A stretch of 64,000 nt of DNA. It comes from Membranipora membranacea. Lineage: Eukaryota; Bryozoa; Gymnolaemata; Cheilostomatida; Membraniporidae. The position numbers and the translations under genes were made by a program. The notes beneath the pieces were generated by a model, which searched no databases, was not told the DNA's origin, and was given only the letters and a program-made list of their open reading frames with translations. Shown here one piece after another: positions 34,326-46,000 of the stretch (position 1 is its first letter; every line of letters begins with the position of its first letter). The stretch is from positions 18,042,001 to 18,106,000 of the forward strand of contig OU612068.1 in assembly GCA_914767715.1 (NCBI GenBank), read 5' to 3'.

Positions 34326-36510
34326 CATTATTTTCCACCTCAAGGCCGTGACACGTAGCTTTGCAGGTCATTGACTGAAAGAATAAAGCCTGAGAACCTA
34401 TTCATTTAAATGTTTGTGCAGGAGGGAGGGTTACCAATAGAAATAACCGGATGTGATTAAGCCCTCTATCTGGCAAAACATCTAAGCAAGAGTTTTTAGG
34501 TTGGCTTCATTCCAATGTCTGATAATGATTTCTCTAGTGGTTATATCGCTGGCTTGCACTGTTAGTTAAAATTAAGTCAGTTAATTCTGGCAGAGAGACA
34601 CGTTCACTGTCTGAACCAGATGTATGACTGCAAGAGGAAACAATGGCTTTGCTAATACCTTAATACCTTAAAGTTGCAATTTATATTTTTTTGATCATGA
34701 TATAATGCTACTTCCCATACAAAATCAGTAACCTTAGAAGGGGGGAGGGGGCACTTCTGTTTAGTTTGAAACAATAATGGGGCCACTGGGGTAATGCAAA
34801 AATTTCCAGTGAATATATATCACATCATTTTTTTCATGAGCTGAGCTATGATTAATCAAAGCACTGTTAAAATTCAAACAACAAAAAAGAGACTAGTGTG
34901 ATCATACATCTGAACTAAAAAATCCAAAATTGTGCAAAGCATTGATGTTTGTATTTGTCCTTTTCCATGTATCTATGGTTGTCTTTGGTTAAAAGTGATC
35001 TTACTTTGAGACTTTAAAACAGGGAAATCACATGGATCAGATTAGGTTTTATGTGATTTAGGCACTAGCTGGTGTGTATGTCCATCTCCTGTCTCTTGTT
35101 ATCATACAGAAGCCAAATAGAAACCTCATGAGATGAGCAGGATGGATTCAAAAAGTGAGCACAGAACAAAAACAAAATGGCAGAACTTCTGCATCACATG
35201 CATCAATTCCAATGTCATGCGTTGCACTTTGTATCGACAGGACAAAGATCGACTGGGTGTCGAGGTGCAGCTGGGTAGCTGCTGTCACTAGGTTTACTAC
35301 CGCCATTGGACACTTCCCAATTCATCAATAATCAGTATATTCTTGTTGTCAAGCATCACTGTCTGGGATTATGATGTAACCATATATAACATACTGGTAT
35401 ACTAAACTACCATACAGGATGCATGTGACAGAATTCAGCCATATAATCTAATGCACCTGTAACCAAAATTGTTGGCTGAAATGTTAAGTTCATGCAATGG
35501 CCACAGATGTTTTTGATAAGTTTTCATTCACTCAGATACGTAATAGATCAGTGGGAGCTTTATTTATAAGTAGGAGGCGGTAAGCTAGTGATGGGAATGC
35601 AGCATAAAATGAATCATAAACAGGGTCTTATCTGCAGTAAGTTACTGTTTGTTAAATGGGGGTCTCAGTGTGCAACCTCAACAACAGCTCTATTGTGGCG
35701 ATTTCCAAGAACGATAGCCTGTTTCCAAAAATATAGGATTATGCTGGTGGGTAAAATGACAGGTTACTTGATCCAGCTAAAAAGTTTGATAGACATTTTA
35801 CCTCTGAGAAGGCCGAACAACGGTCCAACACCTCTATTTATTTCCCCATTGCTTTACATGCAAACTATGTTGATTTGTCACCTCACCTGCTTCAGGTTCT
35901 TTCAATTCTTTAACCATACCACTCAAAATGATGGTATGCTTCTGCTCTTCCATATTGGTGACTATGGATTGAAATTTGTTGTCAGAATTTTTCAGTGGCC
36001 CTATATATAGGACCATAGCACTTTTCATACATTTCTGGTCTAATTTTCATATGCCCACCCGTATGTATTGAATTAAAATTATTTTGCAAAAAGAATTTCA
36101 AACTTTAAATCAATAAATTTCCATTGCAAAAACACCTGAAAATATTTACAGGGTTCAATATCAATGATAGCAGTGCTTTTGAATTGGCTACACCCTCATT
36201 TGTCATCAGCATACCAATCATTTTATTTTGGAGGATGGGTGCAACAAGTTGACCTTCACCCAATTACAGGTGTATTACCAACAAGCACTAGATTGTGATC
36301 TGTCTTCATATATGTTTGATAGGAGATTTGTGGTTCCTCACAATTTTCTTTATGGTATGATAAGGGGGGTAAGACCCACGTTAATACTAACATGCTATTC
36401 GAAATGGCTGTGGATATGAGGTCATACCCTGCTAATATGTTCCAAACATGTTTCCATGTTGAATGTAATTTCTTTGCAAAACAACGTTACTAATTAGGAA
36501 TAAGAATGGT

Positions 36511-36516
36511 TTTATT
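36511..36516 (-). terminator. Candidate polyadenylation signal of CNOT1
   Basis: AATAAA on the minus strand, about 530 bases after the CNOT1 stop codon. It is the first clear hexamer I found in that direction. Without transcript data it remains a guess. Confidence 0.35.
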
Positions 36517-36943
36517 AAAAAGAGACTGAGGCATCTCAAGATAAGATTGCGAGTGGTAATAATAAGGTTCGGTTAGCACATCTGAGGTCATTAACCGCTC
36601 TCAAATAGCCAAGTTACGACCCGCTTAATTATAAGCATCAGCATAAAACAACAAGAAATGATGAGAGTGCAGTAAAACACACTCCTAAAACGCAGAATTC
36701 TCTATTCATCTGGCGTTATTTATATGTACATTCACAGCAGTCGAAATTGGTTTCTTACAGCACATAATAAATGTATGAACAAGGTTAATATGGCCATACT
36801 TTACAGTTAGCGAGCAACTATAGACATTTGTGATGAAAGTTACATGACCGATCTATGCGGCACAGCAGATGAACAGTAAATTGATAAAATTTGTTTCAGA
36901 AGTTGACATGAAGCTCGAAGACCACCGGCGTAGCTTTGCCAGG

Positions 36944-37029
36944 ATAGCCTCGTCATACGACTACTTTTTTTGTTCTTTTGTTTTGTTTTCATTTCCAAAA
37001 CAAAAAAATAAGACGGGTGACAAGGCTTA
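36944..37029. mobile_element. Short hairpin MITE, family 2, in the CNOT1 3' UTR
   Basis: The left arm contains ATAGCCTCGTCATACG followed by ACTACTTTTTTTG, and the right arm contains GGGTGACAAGGCTTA, its inverted partner. TGCCAGG flanks both sides (36937-36943 and 37030-37036), a 7-base target-site duplication. The element ends 17 bases from the CNOT1 stop codon, so it should be transcribed as part of the 3' UTR and could fold into a hairpin there. Confidence 0.75.
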
Positions 37030-37045
37030 TGCCAGGGTACTCGCT

Positions 37046-40000
37046 TTACATAGCTGGTAGTTCTCCGCTCTCGGCTCTTATGCTTGTTTGAGGGGCACCT
37101 GCTGCAGCACTTGTCGGTTGTGATCTGGTTTGATTGCAGGATCGGGCGACAGTCTCAAATAGCCTCTCAATCTCAGGCGAGCAGTGAACGAATTCATGAC
37201 CCCAAAACTTGTAGGATTGGTTTCGGATAAGCTCAATGAATGTGACTAAGAGACCCCAGGGGTGAGGTCGGTTCACAATCAGCCTCTCTAACAGAACCCT
37301 ACAAATAGCAGAAAACAAATTCACATTTTTTGCACAGCAAAGTTCAGATCAGATGTGTCTTCTCCATTCAGAATTGTGTTCTTTGCAAAATGGCTGCAAT
37401 CCTGTATATGATTCTACAACTCAGAGACCTTATGTTACATGTGAAATTCCTAAATTCGCTAAATACAGACATTTTTCAGCTCCAAAGCTCAATAGTTATA
37501 GTGGTATGAACGTGACCTGCGAAGAAAAACTCGATTCAGACTATAATAAGGGCAAACATTAGAAATAAAAAGACTAAAACATGATAATTAGAATAACAGA
37601 GTGCTATGAAACCAATGACCATGTGACTATTTGTCTATGATGTCATACAATGAAAGGCTAACGGCCAGACAATATTTTTATGTTTTTTCCTATATCTTTA
37701 CCTGTCTGAGAACTAAAGCCGCTGATGGCCGTTATAAGGAAACGTGAGTGAGTCCTTTGTGGTACAAAACCAGACAAATTATTCACATCCAACATGAAAT
37801 GACCGGTAACCATGGGAACTAAATTGACTGATAATGACAGTAATGCTGCAATAAATACTAATCTCAGGAGTCATCAACCTCATGTCAAAAGCCTCGTGGG
37901 CAATAGCAACCTATCTGCCACTTCTATGCTAGGTAGCATATACCCGGTGAGAAATGTTTGACGTGCATGCCTTATATTCTGAACTTATCATTTTACGGGC
38001 CCTTCGCAACCAACGATCAGTAAAAGTATGTCAGTAAAAGTATGTCGTGCAAATGCATTATGAAATCTTATGGGTTAGCTTCGGTCATTGACACTAAGTT
38101 GACCTAGCGCGCAAACTGGGTACCACAGAGTAGGATGAATCCTTGCTATCTTACAAGACCAAACATAAGGAGAGGCTGTTCATCTTCACAGAGGCCTTTG
38201 TGGTTCGAAATGAAATTTTTTTCACACCCAACTTAAATTATTCATTGGCCAAGGTACAAATGGCTCAAAACTTTGATAACCCAATTCTTAGTTCAAATTA
38301 TTGTGAAGAAAACATTTAGACAGGTGATTTCAATTAACCCAGTTTGGAAAAAAAAGAGGAACCATAGTTATTTTTTTGTATAGGTACAGGCATAGTCTGC
38401 AGTTCATTAATATTTTGAGTGTTTTGGACATAAGTGACCGTGACCGACTTCTGAGCAGGGCCTGCGCAGCACTGCCTGAGCATGAAATATTTTACTTTTA
38501 GATGGCGCAGATATTTCCGGAGTCTCTTCTGATAGGTCGAAAAGTTCATATGTTAGAACAGTAGCCTTATCACGTAGCTACTAAACAAAAAAGTAGCTGC
38601 GTTACAAGGCTACTAGAACAGACTTCCCAGGTTAAAACAATCTATAATAAGTCAACTGCTATTTCCTTCCTAACTATGGCGGGATGAGCCGGACAGACGA
38701 GCTGACGTTAAAATTTCCAAATGCAGGATAAATTATAGTACACCTAACCATAACCAATTTTTTTGGAGAACACAAATTGGATATTCTTGATTGAAAGAAG
38801 TTATCGGGAGTACTTTTACCTGGTGATTTGTTCTTGGAGTGCCTCGCTGTTAGCCTCAGAGAAAAGTGAGAGTAGAGCACAGCTGAAGTAGTGGGTGTGG
38901 CTGTTGGGGAATCTCAGCTGATTTGTAATGGCGTTTAGGAACAGGTATCTCCCTACAAAAAAAGGACAGAAAGAAGCCAATCAATGCTCTATTCTATTTG
39001 ATGGAATAAATCTACTAGATAAAAACAAGAGCTTCCTCAGACTACAAATGGCATTAGTTGCAAAGAGTGATATGAATTAAATATACATCAATTGAATATG
39101 AATTTAATATAAATCAGTGGTTTCAAAGTAGTAAAAGGCCCACTCTCTTGAGACTAAAGCTGGAATTTCTTAATTATTTTGAGCAACTTTTGAGGCTTAC
39201 CCTCTGTGTCCAAGTCAACAGCCAAATTCTGGAAGATGTCCATGTGGCTGGAGTGAGCTATGGTTGTGGTACTGGGGCTCATACCCTTAGCCTGAATAGT
39301 GGCTATAGCTTGTGTTCCAACATAAAGCACCAGCGCGTTGATCAGCGGAATATTGTACCTGTTACCTGGATCATTGGTAACCTGAAAATCAAAACAGACA
39401 TGGTCAATTCTGTATTTTTGATACAAATATATGGATAGTATAATTTATAAATCTAGAAGACAAGACAAGAAATTTTTTCTTCTTCTTTTACGCCTTGTTC
39501 ATAGAGGAGTTGCATTGTTAATGGTAATGGTAATGGTCAAAAAATATCCATAATAGCATAATGACGGTGGGAAATTTCACAGCAGACAATTTTTCTTGTA
39601 GATGGTCATCTTGAGCGAGTTACTTTTAATGTGGCCTAAGCAATATATATAACTTTCAACTTGAACTTGGGAAGTGGTGGTCTGCGACTTTACTGTTGAT
39701 AATACTAGACATTTACGCTTGTGGAATTTAATCATTCAAAATTCAACAAGGATGACGTAGCTCATTCCATATCGATAGGTGACGAAACTACTAATGGTTT
39801 AGCACTCCGAATAGTGCTGGCACCATTAGCAACGATAACACTGCTGACTGGGAGGGAAGACGCCTATGAGAGATTCAACACCTCATACCTGGATACGTGT
39901 GTGAGACTGACTTGGAAAAACTGGCTGATTGGAATTTTCAACTATTACAGAGTGGTATCTAACATGTTTTGGAACGTCATGTGCCATAAACTGCCATTTA

Positions 40001-43000
40001 TAATTTCAAGAAGGTGTGCAGATTTCTCCTGAAGCGTTAAAAGCAACCATACCTGTAGCTTCGACCGTAGATCTGAAGGGAAGGTGGCTGGAGACCTGGT
40101 CTTCAGATACGAGTCCAAATCCTTTTTGAACTGCTCAGGCTGGATCATGAGAGGCACATTTGTCATTATCTTAGGAGGATGAGCGATCTCTGTCAACATA
40201 TCAACCTATAGAACAAAAAATAACGGATAGAGAAAGAGGATTTATTTGGAGAAGGATAAGCTCAGTTATTCCTCAGAACATTAACCCAGTCAGCTCACTA
40301 AAGTCCCATCATTATTTCATGACTGGAATGTGGAGATATGGGAAGAAATGGGAAATAAAAATCATAAATTATCACCTTGTAAAATAATCTTTTTTCATCT
40401 TGTGCCAGATTGTTGAAATTCATTGGTTGAAATGATAAATGATGTTGAGTGCTTATGAAACATTTGTTGTCAGCCCCATAAATAACATTATCAGAGGTCA
40501 AATGTATGCATATTTATGACTGGGCAGAGGACTTTTTTTTCGGTAGGGGAACCTCCTATCTGATGATATATGCATACTCATTGACTCGCCTGGGTCTGTG
40601 AATAATTAATTAATTAATTATTCAGTATTTTGTCCAACAGCGGACTGTCTGTTGCTGTAATTTGTGCCGAAAAGGATTGTTGACCTTCAGGTCTGTGACT
40701 GACAGGCAAAGGTATAATAAATTAATTCATTCTTCAACTTGTTGTCCAAAAACGGCCTGTCAGTGTAAATTGTGCTGAATATGTTTTTTTAAACTCTTTT
40801 ATCGGCAGTCCATTTCATTCCTATAGCGGAATGTTTACCAAATCATGCCAAAAAAAGAGGAAAAGGAAAATTTGTTCACCTTTAGGTTGGGAGTGAATGG
40901 ATCTGGTAGTCTCATGTTGCGAGGGAAGGCACTGAGAATCAGATTCCTCATCTGTATACAGTTAGGAGGTATCACATCACAGAATGCGTAGTGATAGTCG
41001 CATAAGAACTCAGGGAAGTCATGTAACAACACCAGCAGTACTCTCAGCGTGCCCTGTAAAATAAATAGTAAAATAATAGCGAATAGATCTTAATTTCTTC
41101 TTTGTTTGGTGCTGAAATCTTTCGGCAATGCAGTTGCCCTGTACTACTGCGGATCCCATCCTGGTTTTCATAAACAGGCTCAGCGGCAATATATTGTATC
41201 AATTCGGGCAACGAAAAAATATTGAGAAAGCCAGTTTAATTCATAGATATAGAGAGTTTGTAACTGGGTATATTTCTGACTGATAATAAACCAAATACTA
41301 GATAGAGATAGTAAGACAGCTTCTAGTCGATCATTCAACTCTTAAGTCCAAACACATACAAGGGTGAATATAAAGGCTTCAATGATGTCATACATATCAC
41401 GTAGAAATTCACAGCTTCTCCACCGTTTTCACACAGTTGAGTTAATCTTCTCTAAAGAAGCGATATATCTCTGCTAATGTGTAAGTAATTCCGGTATATA
41501 CAGGTAGATTTATATACAGGTAGTGTTACTGTCATCCATTACACAGTGTGGGAGCATGTGATTAGAGACAATAAACCACCCCTGCCACCATTTTAAATAT
41601 TACACACTTAGGTAAGAACAAGTTTGATCCAAATTGCCCGCAGCCCGGTCATTCCCATTCTTCAGGTGCAGGCAAATTTGATCATGCTTTATCTAGTAAT
41701 GGGTACCGACAAACCTTGTATAAAACTTGCATAGCCCTGTTTAGATCAGCGTTACGAAGGAAAGGAGCCAAGAACTTGAACAAGTCTATCAAGAGCTGAG
41801 CATATCCATTCCATCCCTGAAATCACAAAACAAATTTTGATGAGTGTTTTAGTGGACAGTCATGTCATCGTTCACCTATACAACGGCCTTGTACTCCATG
41901 ATTTGTAGCTGAGCCAAGATCCCCAATTGTTACGCTATTTTAGGTATTGTACTGCTTGTCGAGGCACGCAATACTGATTCTTTGAAAAATGCATTCCGAA
42001 GATGCTTTCTGCTGACATGGCAAGCAACTCAAATTTCATGAATCCTGTCTAGCCTCATTACCAGAGTGGGAAGGTATATGATTATGATTATGCCTACGAA
42101 TAGTCGCTAAAATTGGCTTGCGCAACAATTAACTTCCAGTCAAGGTTATTGTGGGTGAATATACAATCACTGCAAGTAAGGATTTATATCCTTACTCTGT
42201 GATACAATGATATACTGCTTACTCTTTGTTGGGCTGTGAGTTGTAGCATACGGCCTATGAACACTCTATGTGAGATCAGTTCAAGCCAAGCAAATGCAAA
42301 TCCTGGAACTTTAGCGGGTCTGAGGATCCTGTATGTGTTCACAAAGGCGGTCAGCACCTACAAGCAAACGAATTATACAGATCTGATTCAGGACCATGCT
42401 GCCGAAAGCCACCTCCAGAGAGGGCGGAAGCAAGCGAAGGCACATCGGTCAAAGTTCCTACAGTTTTGTAAACTTTATGTCCAGATTTGACTGAACTACA
42501 TTTGACATTAATCTACAATAAAGCTTTACAGATCATGTGAAAGCTGCTTAAGCCAATGAATTTAAACGCTAATCAGTAGTAATTATTCATTGTAAATTTT
42601 GAGACCCTCAGTGAGTGACAGAACTTCACCCTAAAAAGGAAGGCGGCCTGCATAGGGATACTAATCTTGTGGCAATCAGTACTTATTTAGTTCTGTCCCA
42701 CACATCCTTTAAGGACAATATGGGTGAGACAAGAGATTTTCAAGCTCTTCCCACACTTACTTTCTATAATATTAATTGTGATACTGAGCCGATCACGCGA
42801 CTCAGCAGAGAATAAAGGCCCGTATTATAGCAAAAATGGTAGGGGAGGCGAAAAACCTTGAGGGTGTGAAGTAACACCAGGTTGGGTATTTTAAGCTCCT
42901 CCTGAGTCCCCAGCCTCCAAAGCGTTCTAATGATATAAATAACAAATGGAAGTCCCAAATCCTGATCCTAATTTGGAATAGAATTTTTAGGCCACTCTAT

Positions 43001-46000
43001 TCAGCATTGTAGGGGAGTCGAAGCATCCCTGCCTCCCCTCCCCTAGAACTACGGACCTGGAATACATACTGACAGTTTGTGGTCATAGTATCTCTGTTGG
43101 AATATATTACCTGAAAGTTTATTGTCTCTAGAATATGTTCAGGAGCGTTTAGTTCTATAAATAGCATGATGAATATTCTGTGGTAGGGTAGCTGCTGAAA
43201 TTCTTTACCTCTAACTTCATGGTCCTGTAGTAATACACCTGCCACTATTCCCAGCACCTGACAATATAAAAACAATATACATAAAACATATATCAAAATA
43301 TATAATAATACGTTTAATATATATTTACACACGTAGGAAACAATATTAATCCATTGTTATAATCATGAGCAAATCGAAAGCTTACATAAAAATGACATTT
43401 CAAAATCACTACCCTCAGCATAGTATGTTATATTCATAACCGTATAGACGTATTTATATATTACGCTATTTATAGGTTTATGGTTACATTTGACCGGTTG
43501 CATACTTCTGTCCCACAAAGTCTTTCACTCATACCTTATTGAGGAGATTAATTTTGGTCATGGTATTGGTTGCATCTCCCGAAAGTTTGACGAGCAGTAC
43601 AATAAGTCTGACGTAAGCATCGAGGGTTTGGAAACACTTGGCCCTGACTATAGCGGCATTAGCGCTGTGTGCCTTCAGAGTGTTATACGTCAGATCGACA
43701 CACATCTCCGTACATAGTCTGAAGAATCGCGTGATCAGATCATCTGTTTTTAGAATGCCCTGTTGGTGCATCTAAAAATGAAGCCGCAGAGAAAAACAAC
43801 TTAAATGTCATATCATACAAGATGGTGGTATTGTTGGCGTTGAACTTTCTAGCCATGAAGACGATAAATTTTATTTAAGCCTAATTTATTGCTCATAGTG
43901 GTTATACATTGTCATCGAGCAAGTTAGGTCTAAGCAAGTTAGAAATTATTTTGATGGCATCATCAACCTGCAAATATGACGGACCAGTTGATTGCACGCT
44001 GCTGCGTGGCAAATATGTATGCACTGTGTTACCAGCAGTATTTTATAATTAGAAACTGCTGGTTGTTGCTTATAAGTGATGTTCATTTGTGGTTGAGGAG
44101 GGTTGACATGTACTCTTTAAAGACCTTGTTGACGTAGGGAAGATATACAGTCAGTGTAATTCAACGCTGGAGTATTAGGAGGCCGGATGAAGGGTACCGT
44201 CCGTAAGTGGAATCTAAATGTCTGATTCAAAGAACACCGAAACGTGATGGTATTACTTCATTGTCACAAACTCATTTTTTATGTTCTACTTTTTGTCTTT
44301 CGTTTGGTTGTGCTTTTATGTCCTACTAATTTATTCACTGGTAAAGGAAGGAATGGCTTCTCTTCCATATCAGATGTTTTCAGGTGGCCAACAGAAACCT
44401 TACGGCTATTCATACATGAGATATGGAGTTCAAACAGCAGGTCCGGCTTAACCAAGTTTAAAACTGTCTACGGCCTATTTTTTCAACTCATTACACACTA
44501 TAATCACAAGATCATGTTGCATATACGAGGTTTCACCTGTGTGACAAATGTGGAGAAAGCCTTAGTGGTGTCTCTGCCCATGTTAGGGTTGTGGTACATC
44601 TGTACCCATTCTCTTAGTAGGTACTCAGTCTTCTCATGAAGTCCCTGTGGATCGTCGACCTCTTTGGCCTGGTTGATCCCAGACTGCATCATGGAGGTCG
44701 GGCCGGATGCCGAGCCTGGAAGGAGGCCGCCATCATTCTGCTGTCTGATACCCTCGATCAGCGACGGCAGACTGTAATTACATGAAAAATGATCTTGGAA
44801 TTTAGCCATCAACCAAAGATAAACTCGTGATAATGTCCATGTACTGTTAGGATATTAAGTTTTGGTAACCTGGTGATCACCCTATTGACTCATGTTATTT
44901 TCAGCCAAAAATAGTTCTTTGAACCAAAGTTTGTCTGCCAGAAGAGGCTTTGACCTTTAGATAACACCATTTCAAACGCATTCAGACGAGGACAATGTCA
45001 TTACCAATTACATCACAGAGATAAAGAATTTAAACATTCAGCAGCTATTTACCAAACTTTCTTAAAAAATTTCATCAGGTGTTGTCCTCTTCCTCAATGA
45101 AAGCCTCGCTCAGCTCTTGTTGGTTGGGGAGATGGGGGTAGGGAGATGGGGGTAGGGGAGACGGGGGTTGGGTAGATAAGGGTTGGTGTAATAGGCACAT
45201 ATCTGACGATTACTTACCCTTCTGGTGCCTGCCTTAGAGTTGAGATCTTAGCGAGCATCTCAATGGTGTTACTCAAGTCGCTCTCAGTGACTAGGTTGCT
45301 CGTTTTATCATCTAGAATAAGCTTCTGCACTAACTTCATGGACAAGGTGACGGCCATATAGTTGAGCCCATTCTCCATTGAAGTGGCCAGGGCATAGTCG
45401 TACTGGGCCAGATTGACCAGGCCAGACTTGATGAGACATTCCACGGCCTCCTCATTATACTTGTAATCTTCACGGCAATCGACAAGAGACCTGTAAGAAG
45501 TAAGTTAAAAAGATTTATTTTCACCTTCACATAAATGAATGTATGTGTATTTTTTAAACCATCTATCATTACAATAACGATAAAATTTGGCTTAGCACAT
45601 TAAAAAAGAAAAAGGGAATTATGAGTTTTAAATTGCGGTGGTCATGTATACTGTGGAACTTAACATGTGGCACATTAAAAAAAACTATTCAGATGAAAAA
45701 TGACGAAGATACAATACCAGTGTAAATATAAGGGACTATTAACAGTGGAATTTATTCTGTGGTTGTGACTTGCAATTAGGAGCTTTTTTATGGCCTTGAG
45801 CCATTGCCACCTGACTAATTTTGACATGGAAATTTCCTTATGAATTTTGTAGTAATGAACATCCAAAGTTATGGTCGTTATCGCCAATACACGTGTTTTC
45901 TTGGTACAAGAAATACGCCTGCTAATTGTAACAACAACAAAAAACTATAAATCACTGCCCCCACAAAAGCTGCTATACCGTTGCACAATAAATGTTGGTC

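Larger units (their letters stand above)
31018..37045. other. Tail-to-tail intergenic region between the receptor and CNOT1
   Basis: About 6 kb after the receptor stop and after the CNOT1 stop on the other strand. It includes both 3' UTRs. ATTAAA near 31924 and AATAAA near 34382 are possible ends for the receptor. TTTATT at 36511-36516 is AATAAA on the minus strand, a possible end for CNOT1. The longest open frame (35588-36010, plus) looks non-coding. Repeats are listed separately. Confidence 0.55.

Noticed and set aside
35588-36010. Plus-strand open frame of 140 codons in the intergenic region
   Set aside because: Composition is low in complexity of charged residues, rich in Phe/Leu/His as in translated AT-rich DNA, with no known motif and a competing frame on the other strand.
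44244-44639. Plus-strand open frame of 131 codons
   Set aside because: It overlaps CNOT1 exon 32 on the opposite strand, so its length is explained by that coding exon plus chance.
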